A stretch of DNA of 64,000 nucleotides from Formicarius rufipectus (Eukaryota > Chordata > Aves > Passeriformes > Formicariidae). How positions within the stretch are numbered: the first letter of the stretch is position 1; each line of letters opens with the position of its first letter. The notes beneath the pieces were generated by a model. That model was not told where the DNA came from. It saw only the letters and a list, made by a program, of their open reading frames with translations, and ran no database searches. The stretch is taken from assembly GCA_013399695.1 (NCBI GenBank), contig VXAU01002497.1, forward strand, positions 145,942 through 209,941. The letters are read 5' to 3'. This document shows, one piece after another, positions 37,223-50,339 of the stretch. The position numbers and the translations under genes are program-made.

Positions 37223-40200
37223 ACTGAAAAAATTAGTAGACTGAAACTGCAATCCATTGAACTAAACTCTCAATATCTTCAATGGAAAGAAGAATTACTC
37301 TGTCATCTCTACACCTGCTTTCATCTGCTCTCTTGGGTTCTTCCTGCTGTGAACACCCTAAAGGCTATTTCTCCTCTGAGTACACAGATCTTTTTTTAAG
37401 CTGCCATCTTATACACTTAACATTCTGTGCACTCGAGTGCACTTACCATTTGTTTTTAGCTTTTTGCTGCAGCTATAAATAATTCTATAATTCATCAGTG
37501 TCTAGATGCCTTATCCACATATATGCAATAGGATCAGCAGGTGTTACAAAACATTTATCAACATAACACTGAGAGTTTCCACTCTGCTTTCATTTGGAAA
37601 AGCAAGTGCTACTACAAATGGTTTTCTCTAGTCAAAGTGGTATTCAATTATTCAAATTACTTTAGGCTATAATAGTTGTACTAAGCATTGTTCATGTTAT
37701 TAGTGCTGAATGCTGTTAACATCTTAAACAGTGATATTTTAATTCACTGCTTAGATAAAGATTTGTCAGTTAATACAACAAAGAAGAAGTGCTGGCTAGT
37801 TTATTTGATCTGGTCTAAAATATACATAGCTGGCTAAACCGATAAATTCTTATTTGAATCAAAATAATTCTGTTACAGTCCAGACCACACATTATATAAT
37901 GTAATCAGTTCCTAGGGAGTAACAAGCTAAAAAAAAAAAAAAAAAAGTCAACAAACAGAAAAACCCACATTGGCAAGACTCTTTTAAAACAAACATTTTC
38001 TGAAGGGGACAGGATGATGGAATCAGTTCACAATGTATACATGCTGCAAGATGAAGAAGGAAAGAAATTTGAAAATTAAGACAGAAGTTCTTGGTACTGC
38101 ATCCTGACTAAAATGGAATTTCTATGTGCCTGAAATCACACCCCTTCTACCTCTCAAGATACCATACACTATTCTGCAAAATTCAAACAATAAACATGTT
38201 TTTAGTATTGAAGTTCAATTAAGGTTATGAAAAACCCTATCTTAATGAAAATAATGTATTTCCTAAGGTAGTCTAACTTACTTATGTATTAGATTTTACC
38301 ATATTTGCTCAGATGGCAGTCCCTTATGCCTAGTGACCTGGCTGTTGAAGTCTACTCATCTCTTCTGAGTCTCTTTAACAGATTCCCCAGAACCAATCTG
38401 TGATTTGAGTGGGGTTTTCAAAAAATGCCTCCCACAGATTACCTTAATTTGTGCAATAATCTCCTGGTAGGAATCAAGGGTTTTTTTTCTTTTTTTTGGA
38501 CTATATTACTATTTGACTATTTTGCAAAGAATACATGACTTACAGAAGCAATGAGTCTTCCATTTCTCAAAAGATTATGTTCTTACCAGTATAAAGAAGA
38601 ATGAAGTTGGATAATAATGAATCTATAAGGAAGTAGCTGGCACTACTTCTCTTTCTAAAGGAAAAAATAAACATCATATTTTCAGGTTTTTGTTTTCCCT
38701 CCAGACTTCAATTCATCAATTAGAGGTTTACAGCCTTTATAATCTAATCTTCTGAATAACAATAATAAATGTATTGAAGTATATATTCAAAAATAGCAAC
38801 ACACAATTTGTAAAAGCACAGATGATTAACAAAATTAAGTTGTAAAGAACTATTTCTTTCTATTAAATGTATGCTAATATTGAAAATATATGTGTGTATA
38901 TATATATATATATATAGTAACTTTCCATTTTTTTTCTTGTACTTAACTTGTTAATTATTTCACTTGACCAGAATTCTAAGTAGATTTAATATCTATATTT
39001 GTTTCAAATGACACTTCATGTGCAGCCGGTAGGAAATATGTGAGACAAGATCAAGTGTCTAGAACTGATTATCCTGGGATTGTTTGCTGATTTGATCAGC
39101 AGACACAGTAGTATTGTGAAATAAATGACGCTGGTAAGTCTGCCCCTTAAAAAGCAACAGAGAAACAGATGTCAATGAAGAAAACCTACAATGACATTCT
39201 GCAAGTATATCTGTGTGAGCAAGGCCCTCTTCAGTAATCTAATGATACAGATAAACATGAGATAATCTGATTATAAAATAGCGTTTCAACAAAAAAAAAG
39301 AAATAAAATCTGGGAAAGCAATGAATTTCACTTTCAGCTATTAACTCTGTGATAATTTGGGAATAAACAACTGTGTAAATTATATGTACTAATTTATCTT
39401 CTGTTCAGTGATAATACATTTATTTCTTTTTGGTCTTATTTAAAATTTTCATTTAGAGGTTTAAAAACAAAACTTAAAAATTGCTTTTTATCCCATATGA
39501 AAAAAAAACCACAATCTTTTATCTCACAGAAGACTTCTTATGCAGATCTTTTATGCAGAAAAATGTTATTATTTCTCAAAGTTAAACTACTTTAGAAAAG
39601 GACTAATGGTAGCATATCCTCCCAGTCATTGGCACAAAAGTTGCAGACGTGAAATTTTGGCCTGGGAAGTCTGCCCTCAGTAAATGCATTTAATACATGG
39701 ACATGGTCTTCTGCATGCTTACACTCACAGCCATCTGCTAGGTGGGCACCATTCCCATTCACAGGTGGTCTGGAAATTTTTTCTCAAAGTATTCATGGCA
39801 AGCAACAGGAACAATAAGCCAAGGCTTTCACCTTCTACCAGAATCACTTTTCTGCTGCTTGTAGACACTGACATAAACACCGCAGTTAGCACACTGAGAA
39901 AGTATGTTTCAGAAAGCAACATATGAAAAGTAGAGAAACATGAAATGAAAAATAAAAGTCCTGGTACCAGTAAGCTTTGTTGCAGTGGCACTGTTGAGAA
40001 TAAAAATGACCACTTTTGGTGAGAAGAGATATAAATAAGAAAGTATCAATACGATAGAACACTCTCTAAAAGTAAAATCCTATGGCAGAAAATAACAGTA
40101 TAAAATCAACTTTATTCTAGAGATGAGAGACATTCTTCAGAGAACACATCAGAGTATCAGTGTTTCCATAAGGAATTTGCCATTCTGAATTTCTACATAT

Positions 40201-41732
40201 CGGTGTAATTAGCCCAAGATCAACAAATTGGTTCCCAAATATCTTAGAATTGTAGAGTCTCAAAATAAGCCGAGTAAATGAAAACAATGGAAAACAAAAT
40301 AAGGAACCTGCTTGTGAAATTTTTGTTTACAATGTTCACAAACTAATAGGTCTGAATTCACCACTGAAGTTACAGTGAGAGAAATTTCAGATTCAGTGGG
40401 TACATTGCAAAAAAAATGAAGCTTATGAGTTGAGCAATGAGTTGAGTTTCTTCCAGACATATAAAATTTCTACTTTCATCACTGTGAACTGTTTGATTCT
40501 TTAAGAGTAGATGATGACAAATCTCCTGAACTATTTCCACTGCTTGTGTTTTGACATCTCCCAGACAAAAGCAGGCAATGAACTGAATTAGTGAAACTGT
40601 GATTGAGGGGGAAAAGAATATAAAAGAGGTTAAACTATCTCTTGATAATGAAGCCACACACAACTGAGGTAAACCAAATTATAAGGGCACAGTGATGGAT
40701 AGGAAAAAAATTACTAATAAACCTACTAAAATGGTTTGGGTAGAATTTGTTCTCCAGCCTTTATCTGCTGACACACTAATTTCATTGTCTGAAAATACAT
40801 ACTGAAGGTTCAACACTGTTCCTACTTCATTTTATATTAAAAAGCCAAACAACTAAATTCTCAGAGCTCTTAAGAAGAAACCATTACTATTGTTAATACT
40901 GTGACAGCTTATTTAGATGAATTTCTGTTTCTGGAAGTGAAGCATCTGTGCTGAGAAGGTCTGTATTTTCCAAAAGACTCTACACCACATTTCACTTTAT
41001 GAACTGAACTACAACCAAACAAATGGGAAACAAAATGTTATCTTTTTGATTTAGCACACCTTTACCATGGTTTGCTTTGGAATAAATGTCCAAACAAGAG
41101 CAAGGCAGTATAGATCCCAATCTTTATAATTCATGTTTGCATTTTGACTATTAGGAAGAATGAAAGTATGCAGAAGCATTTCATATAGAGCATGGAGATA
41201 CAAGCAGAGTGGGCCACATACATTACTTACAGAAGAAAACTAAATGGACCACTGACTTTACATGGCAATCTTTTAAAAATAATGATAATAAATAATAATA
41301 AAAATAATGATAAAAACACCAAAAAGCCAAGTTTATTTGTGACTATCTGTAGAAGTCTAGAAGACAAGGGACTAATGTATATGCCTCAGAAATGGATAGC
41401 TGGATAGCCGTGAAGCCAGGCAAGTATTGTTGGTAAGAATACACTGTGTGAATGGGCAAGAAAGAACAAGATATGGCTGGAGAAGGGGTCCATATGGAGG
41501 TATGACAGCACTTTCATGGGTCAAAGCTTCTGGAGATAAGCACAACACAGTACAGAGCAAGTGCAGGAGTGAGGCTGAGAAACAGGCATGGACTGTCAAC
41601 TGAAGACCAACACGGTAGAGGGGGAACAAGACCACTGAAGACAAGCAAAGGCCTCTGACCCATTTCCAGAAAGGTCTGAAGGTCTGGAAGCATGAACGGT
41701 GCACAATAACTAATTTCCATAGAAAGCTAAAA
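37223..41732. other. AT-rich non-coding DNA
   Basis: About 4.5 kb without a supported gene. It contains an A run at about 37930-37947, a (TA)n microsatellite at 38886-38917 and an AAT/AATG-rich tract at about 41277-41312. From about 41400 the sequence becomes GC-richer, approaching the LTR-like segment. Confidence 0.55.
38886..38917. repeat. (TA)n / (TG)n microsatellite
   Basis: Short tgtgtgtatatata-type dinucleotide tract. Confidence 0.85.
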
Positions 41733-42185
41733 TGTAGCTCAGGGGGAGCGACAGGAGGAACTTATTTATTAAAAGGCACTTGCACGAAGTCCAGTTGATG
41801 TGCCCCCAGAACACCCCATCACCTGCATCAACACTAAAGCCAGGTTTTTCCCCTTCCCTTCCCTGTCGCAGTCTGAAGGGGAAAGAGGACACGGTCCACG
41901 CAGATGGAGGGGTGGTGAACAGGTGTGAACACTTTAAGGAGAGCATGGGATACTTATAGGGTTCAGGCGGAGGTTTCTAGAACTTGGGGTGGAGTCAGGG
42001 GCGGACCACGACACAAAAGGAGAAGGGAAGGAGTGTTTATAACATATAAGGAAGAACTGAGGGTGGCCTAGCTCCACAGGGTGGAGCAGCATTGCTCCAC
42101 CGGCTAGCCAATGAGGTTTTGGGGTACATCAACCAATCAGGGGGCTGTAACTGGGGTTTCCAGAACCAAGCAGAACAGTTGGACA
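41733..42185 (-). mobile_element. Probable endogenous retrovirus LTR, minus strand
   Basis: Read on the minus strand, a candidate TG start (tgtccaactgttctgcttgg, at 42185) is followed by two CCAAT-type boxes (plus-strand aaccaatcag at 42131-42140 and ccaat at 42108-42112). A strong hairpin follows at 42080-42101, then a TATA-like ccctataagtatc (about 41952-41962). Further on come a C-rich transcribed part and a polyadenylation signal (aataaa, plus-strand 41765-41770). The candidate end is ...gagctaca at 41733. This order fits a retroviral LTR of about 450 bases. I could not confirm a target-site duplication or primer-binding site and see no retroviral genes beside it, so a solo LTR is likely. 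A cellular promoter is the main alternative. Confidence 0.5.
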
Positions 42186-42385
42186 TACAGAACTAATAGA
42201 ATGGTATTAATTACCTATCTAATACAGCTTTTTGTCCTAACTATAACATGAAAACAGTATAAAAACTTGCAGAAACAACAGCTTCATGGCAAAGGTTTAC
42301 AGCAGGTGTTTGTGGCAGCAGCAAACAGTTTTATCCATAGGTAAACATTATTCTTTCATCAGGTTCTGACAGTTGCCTCTCCCGA

Positions 42386-42683
42386 CATTTCCTTTCCCTT
42401 TCCCTTTCCCTTTCCCTTTCCCTTTCCCTTTCNNNNNNNNNNNNNNNNNNNNNNNNNNNNNNNNNNNNNNNNNNNNNNNNNNNNNNNNNNNNNNNNNNNN
42501 NNNNNNNNNNNNNNNNNNNNNNNNNNNNNNNNNNNNNNNNNNNNNNNNNNNNNNNNNNNNTCTTTTCTTTTCTTTTCTTTTCTTTTCTTTTCTTTTCTTT
42601 TCTTTTCTTTTCTTTTCTTTTCTTTTCTTTTCTTTCTTTTCTTTTCCTCCCTTCCTCCCTCTTCTTCTCCCTCTTCTTTCTTT
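42386..42683. repeat. Pyrimidine microsatellite (CCCTTT)n / (TCTTT)n broken by gap
   Basis: The left side is a hexanucleotide cccttt array (about 42388-42432), then 128 Ns (42433-42560), then a pentanucleotide tcttt array (42561-42645) passing into mixed ct-rich sequence. The unit changes across the gap, so the tract is compound. Open frames read across it are simple-sequence artefacts. Confidence 0.95.
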
Positions 42684-45600
42684 ACCATACCCCTTATTCA
42701 AAATCCATCACCCTGGGTTTATGCTACAAGAGACAAGACTATATTATAGCAATTTCCATGTTGTGTATTTAATTTACTAAAAATTTTGTAAGTCTTTGTG
42801 GATCCTCTGACTTTTTTTCAACTGACTAAAGGTATCCACAAATATTTGATTTTCCCTTTTCCTTTGGGATAGATGCCACATTATTTCAGGTTCTACTGCT
42901 CAGAATTGACATCTTACCATAAAGTGTTTCTTAAAGCATACTGCTAAGAATACAGGAAGAAAAGCAATTTTAACATACATTTGGGAGAAACTAAGTATAG
43001 AAGGCTAATGAAAATATACTATGTTTGAAATTAGGTCACAGCCTCAGAGCTGAATGTTGATTTCAAAAGGTTCTCTGCAGAGAAATAGGACTCTGAAGAA
43101 AAGCAGATATCCAATGAATTGTCCAAGAGGACTCTGGTTAGGAAATACTCCAACACAAGCACTTGTACATGCAGCCCACAGAGAGTGTCTCTCTTAGTAA
43201 ATCTCATCTTTTAAAAAGTATTTTGCATGAGATATACATCTGTAACTAAGAAGCACATCAATATAATGATATAATTCTGGTACTTCTGTCCATTTGTTCT
43301 CTGTCTCTCACTGTCTCATAACTGCCTCTCACTTTCTGAGAACAGGAGTGCTTATTCTAAATCAGAAAAGCAATTTCACCAGACATCTGTTGTAATTACC
43401 GTCCACAGAGTAAAGTCATATTATTTCTTCAAATCTGCATCCCATATTTAAACTTTGGATGGTGCCAGTTTACTTTGTGGAAGCTAACATCTTTAATATG
43501 TATATGACTGAAGATTAATTATTTTCTTTTCATAATGTTTAGACAAGGCTAAGAACTGAAACAATCTTGCAAGAATATTTTCAGCAGTTAACAATTTAGG
43601 AGTCCATCAAGGGATACTTAATATTTTTTTAAATAATGAACTAGTCATAAAGACTGCACATAATTAATAGCAAACAAAATCTGCAAATAGCTGTCTCTCA
43701 TTAATCCCTATCATACAAATCATCTATATCATCTAGTTATGTAAAAATGGCTTGAAAATCTTGAGAAAGTAACAGAATTTTACAATGATTTCTTAAGTAC
43801 TCTTTTAGAAGCAATAATCATTGGAAAAAAAAAATCCATGATAATGTGATGATGGTAATGGGACAGTTCTCATTCAATAGCAGTTGAACTTTACTCCTCT
43901 ATTTTTAACTGCTCTAATTCCTCTTCTCTTGAATATACATTCTAACAGGGACAATCAATTTTCAGTGTCAGATAAAACCAAACCAAACTAAAACTTCCAA
44001 ATCCCCCAGAAAGCCCAGAAATCTGCTTACTGCCCTCTAACTGCAAAGACAATATAGTTATCATCCTTTAACAAGCACACAGATTGCTGCTAAATCATTT
44101 CTAACATTTGTTTAAAAATACAGAGTATTCTTCACATTCCTGTGTAGGAAGACATGGTTCTAGACAGATTTTTTTTAAATTTTTTTTTCTTCAGTAAAGA
44201 CAGAAGGAATGTTTTAAATAATCAAAAGTAAGCTTCTTGTGAAATGCATCATCCTCCCACTCCCAACACACAGTACAAATCAATATCCATTCTATGTGTT
44301 TTTTTCCCAGCACATCCTCTGCCCAGTGTTCAAACAGATTTTAATGAATCCTGCACTCTGTACTTACATGCTATGGCTTTCTTTGTATATCAAGAAAGGG
44401 ACGCTGGAAATAAAATTATAGCAGAGAGAAATATAAGGTGTGTTAGGATGAGATAAGTTACTTTCAGAAAAGTAATTTCAATTATTACTAAGAATCTGAG
44501 CCAGTGTTGCTCTGCAGGCTTCAAAGAATACTTGTAAGAGCAAAGACAATGTTTTACCCACTGTCAGCAACTGTAGTTATGCAGGAATTAGCTGATACAA
44601 ATGACTACAGAGATGAAAATAGCATTTATATTGGGAGTGCAAAAGAAAATGAGATGCTCTGTTACCTAAATTAGTTGAATTAAATTTTCATTGGCCTTAC
44701 TGAATATTAATCAGCCACAAAGTTAGTCTTCACATTGCAACCAAAATCTTTTCTAGCTCTCAAAGCATCTGGACTTCCAATCCCTTTCCTTTTACATATT
44801 TTTAGAATTGTATAACTTGAATCAAGATGTCAGCTGGGTATATTCCTTCAAGGCTTAAATACATTTCTATTAGCTACTTTTCTTCATAAGTTCATTTTCT
44901 GAATATACTTAGTAAAATCAACTAATGAGTTTTGGACTGTGCCTGGATCTTGCAGTGCATCATCATAACAAAGCAAAGCAGAAAATCTCCTCTTCCTTCA
45001 TTCTTTAAAGCTAACTGATTGTGCAGCCTGAGCAGGAATTAATTGTCTTCTATCACTGTTACATATATCAGTCAATTAAATCTTCAGACACCATGTTTTT
45101 TGTGAAAATACTACATTTTAAAGATATATATTTATTTCTAGACATATGCCCCTTCACCTCATTGGTTTACATATGCAAGGTATAAGTCCCTGATCTAGTG
45201 CCCTATGACACTCCTGTACACATTTAATTGAAAACTCTTCTTACAAGTTCTTCCACCTATTCACAATTCACCCATGCATTTTTAAATGTGTCTTGAATTT
45301 TAGAATGTTTACATTTCTTCAGAATGCAACACAGCAGCTGCACTACACACCAGTTTATGCCAATGCATCTTAGAGAATCTCAAACTATTCTGAATCAATA
45401 TCATAAAGCAAATATAGCTGTCTCCAGATCAACTCATCCTCTCTGGACAGTGGAGGCCCTTCAAACAGAGCTGATATAACATTTCTTAGAACCATAATAA
45501 CCCTTCTGATGCTACAAGATGCTTACAGCATATAAAATCTTCATTTCTTTCATTGCCCATTTGTTTTCAAACTAAAATGAATAAATGCTAGCCAATGGCT

Positions 45601-48600
45601 ACTTTTCCTTTCAGCTCAGGAACTTCAAGTTCTGCTGTAGTGCAGCTGATGGGTTATTTTCCTCATATTTTAGTATGATCTTTTACTTATATGCAACAGT
45701 GCTTTTACTAAAGCAGCAAATATTTGTGGGTGATGGATTAATTATTTATTTCTTGGAAGCACTATGACAAGTATTTAGCATATACAGCCTATTCTTAGTT
45801 CACTGAGTACCAGATCTGTGGAATTCAGTCCTAAAACTAATAACTAATTTAAACTGAAATTTTAACACCAACTCATATAGAAGTAGTTTTGTTCATTTTG
45901 CAACTGCTAATTCAAGATCCCAAATCCAAATTTTCTTATTTTCAACTAAGTAAAAAGAAAAGGAAATATGAACCAAGGATAAAACAGTATCAAGGAGATA
46001 TTGAAAACCTTAAGCATTAAGATATTAATTAATTAATTAATCAATGCCCTGATTAAGCATTCAGGGACTCATATTACAGAGAATTATAGATTAAAAACTT
46101 TTAAGACTACATGAAAACTTACACAGATTACTTATCATATGCTTCATTACTTAATTAATCTACTATTTGTCTAAACATTCAGAATGCATAGCATGCCGTA
46201 ATAAAAGTGAGGGTCTGTGTTGTTCAGTAACAAGTATGTGAAAGGAAGTCAGATAAATTTTATCACAGCAAAGCTTGTCTCCTGCTGACATAAAAGGGAC
46301 CTGCATAGCTAAAGTTCTTCAAAGGCTTTGAAGATGTACAGCATTGTAACATTAGTCAAAGAGATCATGAATTTGTGAGTGTGTCATCTGATGAGTCCCT
46401 TATAACTGAGTCTTTATTCCACCTCTCTGTTACACTTTAACCTACTCAGTGAGATCATGCCAGTGCCGCACCACTGAAGCAGTAACATCTTTAACTATGA
46501 CTCACTAACATCAATCACTCTCTTGCTTTTTTAGTACACCAGAAGAAAAACTGGCTTTGCTCCCTATAAGAGCTTTTTTACTTTTGTGTTAATATGCTAA
46601 AAGAAAATACAGAAGCAACTCAAAATTATTCAATAGTTAAAAGAGTGGGAAAAAAACTTCATGACATTCAATGACATTGAAAAAGCATCTGTAACATACC
46701 CATCCTTAAAATATTCTTCTCTAACTTGGTCATGCATAACTGACACGATGCACACTGCAGTTACTTAGATGTAGTATGAACAAAATGATATGTAGTATGA
46801 AAAATTAACATGACTTATGTTAACTTTCTCATCCTATGAGCAGGTGTATCACTTCATATGTTCCCTTTTTATATACGTTCGAAGATAGGACACATGTAAA
46901 CATTTTGTGTAACCTTTTGAGTGACACAGATGTGCACTCTAATGTAATAATTTCTGCACTTGTAAATTTTGTTTCATTTATAAACCTATGTATTTAGACT
47001 TATTTTAGAGTCTTAGAGGTATATAAAATCTCAAACATCCCCAATTAATTCAGAGTAAGAACAGCTGTTCAAGTTTGCTGGACAGCTTATCTGATTAAAT
47101 ACTTGAGTTTTATTTCTTTGATTTCTAATACTTGATTCGTGTTTCATTTTTCCCAAAGTTTAAGCCTAATTTCGCTTCCCAACTTTAGGTTAGATACTGC
47201 CTTCTTCTATGAGTGCTAACTGAATTAAACACCTGAATTTCACTATTCTCCCTGACAATTTAACCAGTCAACCTTTTTTTTTTTTTTTTCCTTAGGCTTA
47301 AATTCATAAAACAACATTAAAAAGAGGACATAATTTTTACCCTGTTATAAGTTAAACAGTAACAAATGGCACAATCAATTTGAAGTATCAATTAATAATC
47401 AAATAAATAATATCAAATCAATCAATCAAATAAATAATCTTGGTACTTGTTCCCTACAGAGAAATACATCTTTATTTTTGGTAATGCCAAGTGGTGAAAT
47501 AAGATTATATTGTTGGACTGGCTAGTTAAAAATTATTTCCATCACTAGAATTATATTTTCTATTTCATCAAATAACAAAGAAAGAAGCATTGCTAGTTTT
47601 CATTGACTGTGATTGTTTAAGAACAGAAGAATATGTTGTAAACAGATCCAAATACATGTTTTTGAGACTAGTCCAAATATTGTCACTCAGACTGAACCAA
47701 CTTTTCTATCTGAAAATTAAAAAAAACATTTATGTATTCCGTGAAGAAAAAAACAAACAAACAAACAAAAAACCTACCCCACCAAAACAAACAAACAAAA
47801 CCACAAAAACAAACAAACAAAAACACACAAAGAAAAAAAACACCAAAAACCCCCCAAAAAACAAACCAAAACAAATACCAAAACCAAACAAAACAAACTC
47901 AACAAAAAACAGAATTACTGTATTTTGATGGAAACTGATCTAGACATTGTGCATCCATTCTCTAATATCTACCAGCATAATTTTTAAAAGGTTAAGTCTA
48001 TTTTCTGAGTAGAATCTGTAAGTACCATTTCAATGTAATAGCTAGCTTCCCGTCATTTTGCAGTTTTAGAGTTTGGATTTTTGCCAATCATTTCCCTATT
48101 TCAAAAGTTTTCTCATCAATGCAATTTTCATCTTTAGGATTAGGAACAAAGTAAAAGAGTAAGAATGAAAAAAGTTATCATGCCAGACAAGACCACAAGA
48201 GAAAATGCTTTAAATGAGTGGCTTACTAAAAAAATTATATGGAGAACAAAATATTTGAAACAGTAAGAAAAATAAGGTAATCTTAAAATCAAACAGGTGT
48301 ATTATAATAGTGGAACCTAGCTGTTAACCATTTAACCATTTCTTAATTTACCTACTTGACACCATTCTTGATCACTTTTGCCAGGTTAATGGAGCACTAC
48401 ATTTAGAAGATCTGCTCAATTCTTATTCCTACTTATGTTTCTGAGTTGGAGATTAATACAAGTCACTGAAAGGCATACTGAGATGCTGAAAGGGAATATT
48501 CAGCAAATGTGTTTGGTTTTTTTTTTTTCCTTTTGTTTTCCTAAAAAAAACTTATAAACTGACTTAAATATGTTATAGACTTTAAAATAACACCAGACAT

Positions 48601-49874
48601 AAAAGAAAAAAGTTTTTCTAGAAAAGAAAGTAAAAAAAAAATGCTGAAGTAATTTTAGGAAAAAAATATTTACCTAAGACAACACAAACACTTCACTGGA
48701 GGTGAATGAAAACTATATAAAAACATGAGAAGCCACTTACTTGATGACTAAACAAGAGATAGAAATATGTTTTCTGTCAAAAAGTCTTGCGAGCCTTCAC
48801 TGAAGATACCAGAAGCCTGAAAATTCAGCAGGTTTCACTGAAATGGAACAACAAAATTTTGAACATGATCAGAAAATAATGAGTTTTCTGGCATGATATT
48901 TATGTAAAGAGACAACAGTATAGGCATTGGATTATGGATTATGCCTTGCAGCAGGACATGTAGATGTTAAGATGGTTTTTTACCCTGGTAAATCTATAGA
49001 GTCAGTACTACAGTAATGTACAGATTTTTATTTTTAAGCAGCTGTTCAAAATTGGAAATCTAATTGAAATAAGTAAATGCACAGCAATGGTATTTTCAAG
49101 ATTTGTAAGTAGCTTGGGAGTAATATGTGAATTCATATCTCATCAAATTTTGGAAAATGAACTAATTTGAAAACCTTGTGATTAAAATCAAACAAATTGC
49201 TGTCATAGAGAAACAAGGTAAACATTGATTCTGAAACTTCAGAAACCACAAAAATACTCAACAAAAATAATCTAGTTCAAATTTTGCACAAATTTAGAAT
49301 TGAACCAGTTTTAAAGACTACTTCTCTTCATTTATATACATTACTTATCAGCTCTTCCAAATATGCCTTATATTGACATAATCTCTAAAAACTTTGACTT
49401 TTTTTTGCTATTATTGCTTAACTAATCTCACAGTGTATGATACTAATAAAAATGAATAAGGCAATAAAGAAAAATTAAAGATATATTAAATCACCAAAAT
49501 ATTATTTTTGCATTATTCCTGTAAATACCCTTTCAGAAAGTCCAATGACATATCTGTAGATTCTTAATCAATGTGAAATCATAAACAGAATCTAGATATA
49601 CCATGTAAAAACTGAAATAAACTTATCAGTTTAATCCTTTTTTTTTTTTTTACACTTGATCAGAGCTTGTTTCCTCTAAGCTATAGGATTCACAATGATA
49701 CATTTAAAAATGGCTGGTAAGCCAAGGTCATAAGAAAATTATACTTATTGTACCAAATTCTAATTGCACACTTCAGTCTATAAAGTTTATTTGCCCTTTG
49801 TGAGTTTCACCTCTAACCATATGGCCTTATAATGCAGTGCTGCCATTACCACTAGGCAAATAACAGGACATTAC
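42684..49874. other. AT-rich non-coding DNA
   Basis: About 7.2 kb with no recognised gene, RNA gene or transposon. Simple sequences inside are ATTA units at about 46023-46042, a T run at about 47274-47290, an AAT/ATCA-rich tract at about 47388-47442, and the A/C-rich tract at 47745-47911. Confidence 0.58.
47745..47911. repeat. A/C-rich (AAAC)n low-complexity tract
   Basis: About 165 bases made almost only of A and C, mainly caaa and aaac units with C-runs. Reading frames of 60-110 codons across it on both strands encode Lys/Asn/Gln-rich or Phe/Val/Cys-rich low-complexity peptides and are not genes. Confidence 0.92.
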
Positions 49875-50008
49875 CTCTTCAGAGAGGCTGTGCAGTCTCC
49901 AGCCCTAAAATGTTTCATGACCCAAGCCTTGAAAGACAAAGTGCTCAGCCATCTGCTGTCAACCAAGTAATTTGAGAAACAGGTTGGACTACATGACCTC
50001 CAAATTTC
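49875..50008 (+). mobile_element. CR1 LINE 3' end fragment, sense
   Basis: Matches the CR1 3' region: agaggctgtgcagtctccag, ttcatgacccaagcctt, caggttggactacatgacct and ccaaatttcattga. About 130 bases, decayed, and separated from the next CR1 by roughly 320 bases of AT-rich DNA. Confidence 0.78.
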
Positions 50009-50339
50009 ATTGATATTAATACAAATAAAATGGACATATATACCAGAACACATATGTTCTTATTTCCTTATTAGTGATAATTATATAGCCGTAAATATAT
50101 TCTTTTTACTTGTTTTATGAAATATTATGGATGAATTCTTGATTCCATGAAACTGCATGGGAAAACTGCCAATGACTTTCAAATGGAGAGTTTTTATCCC
50201 AATCATATTAGACAAAGTCTAATACCACGCACAAGTGGAAGTCAGGACTCTTGAGTTTTGATCACATAAGTTCATGTGAATGTTGTGATTTTAAGCAAAT
50301 GCCTCCATATGCACTAAAAGAATGTAAAGCCATGCCTAC

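Noticed and set aside
42348..42780. Lys/Glu-rich and Phe/Leu/Ser-rich open frames
   Set aside because: Simple-repeat translation across a microsatellite and gap, not genes.
47590..47938. Lys/Asn/Pro-rich 112-codon frame and its antisense
   Set aside because: The frame runs through an A/C-only low-complexity tract, so it is an artefact of missing stop codons there.
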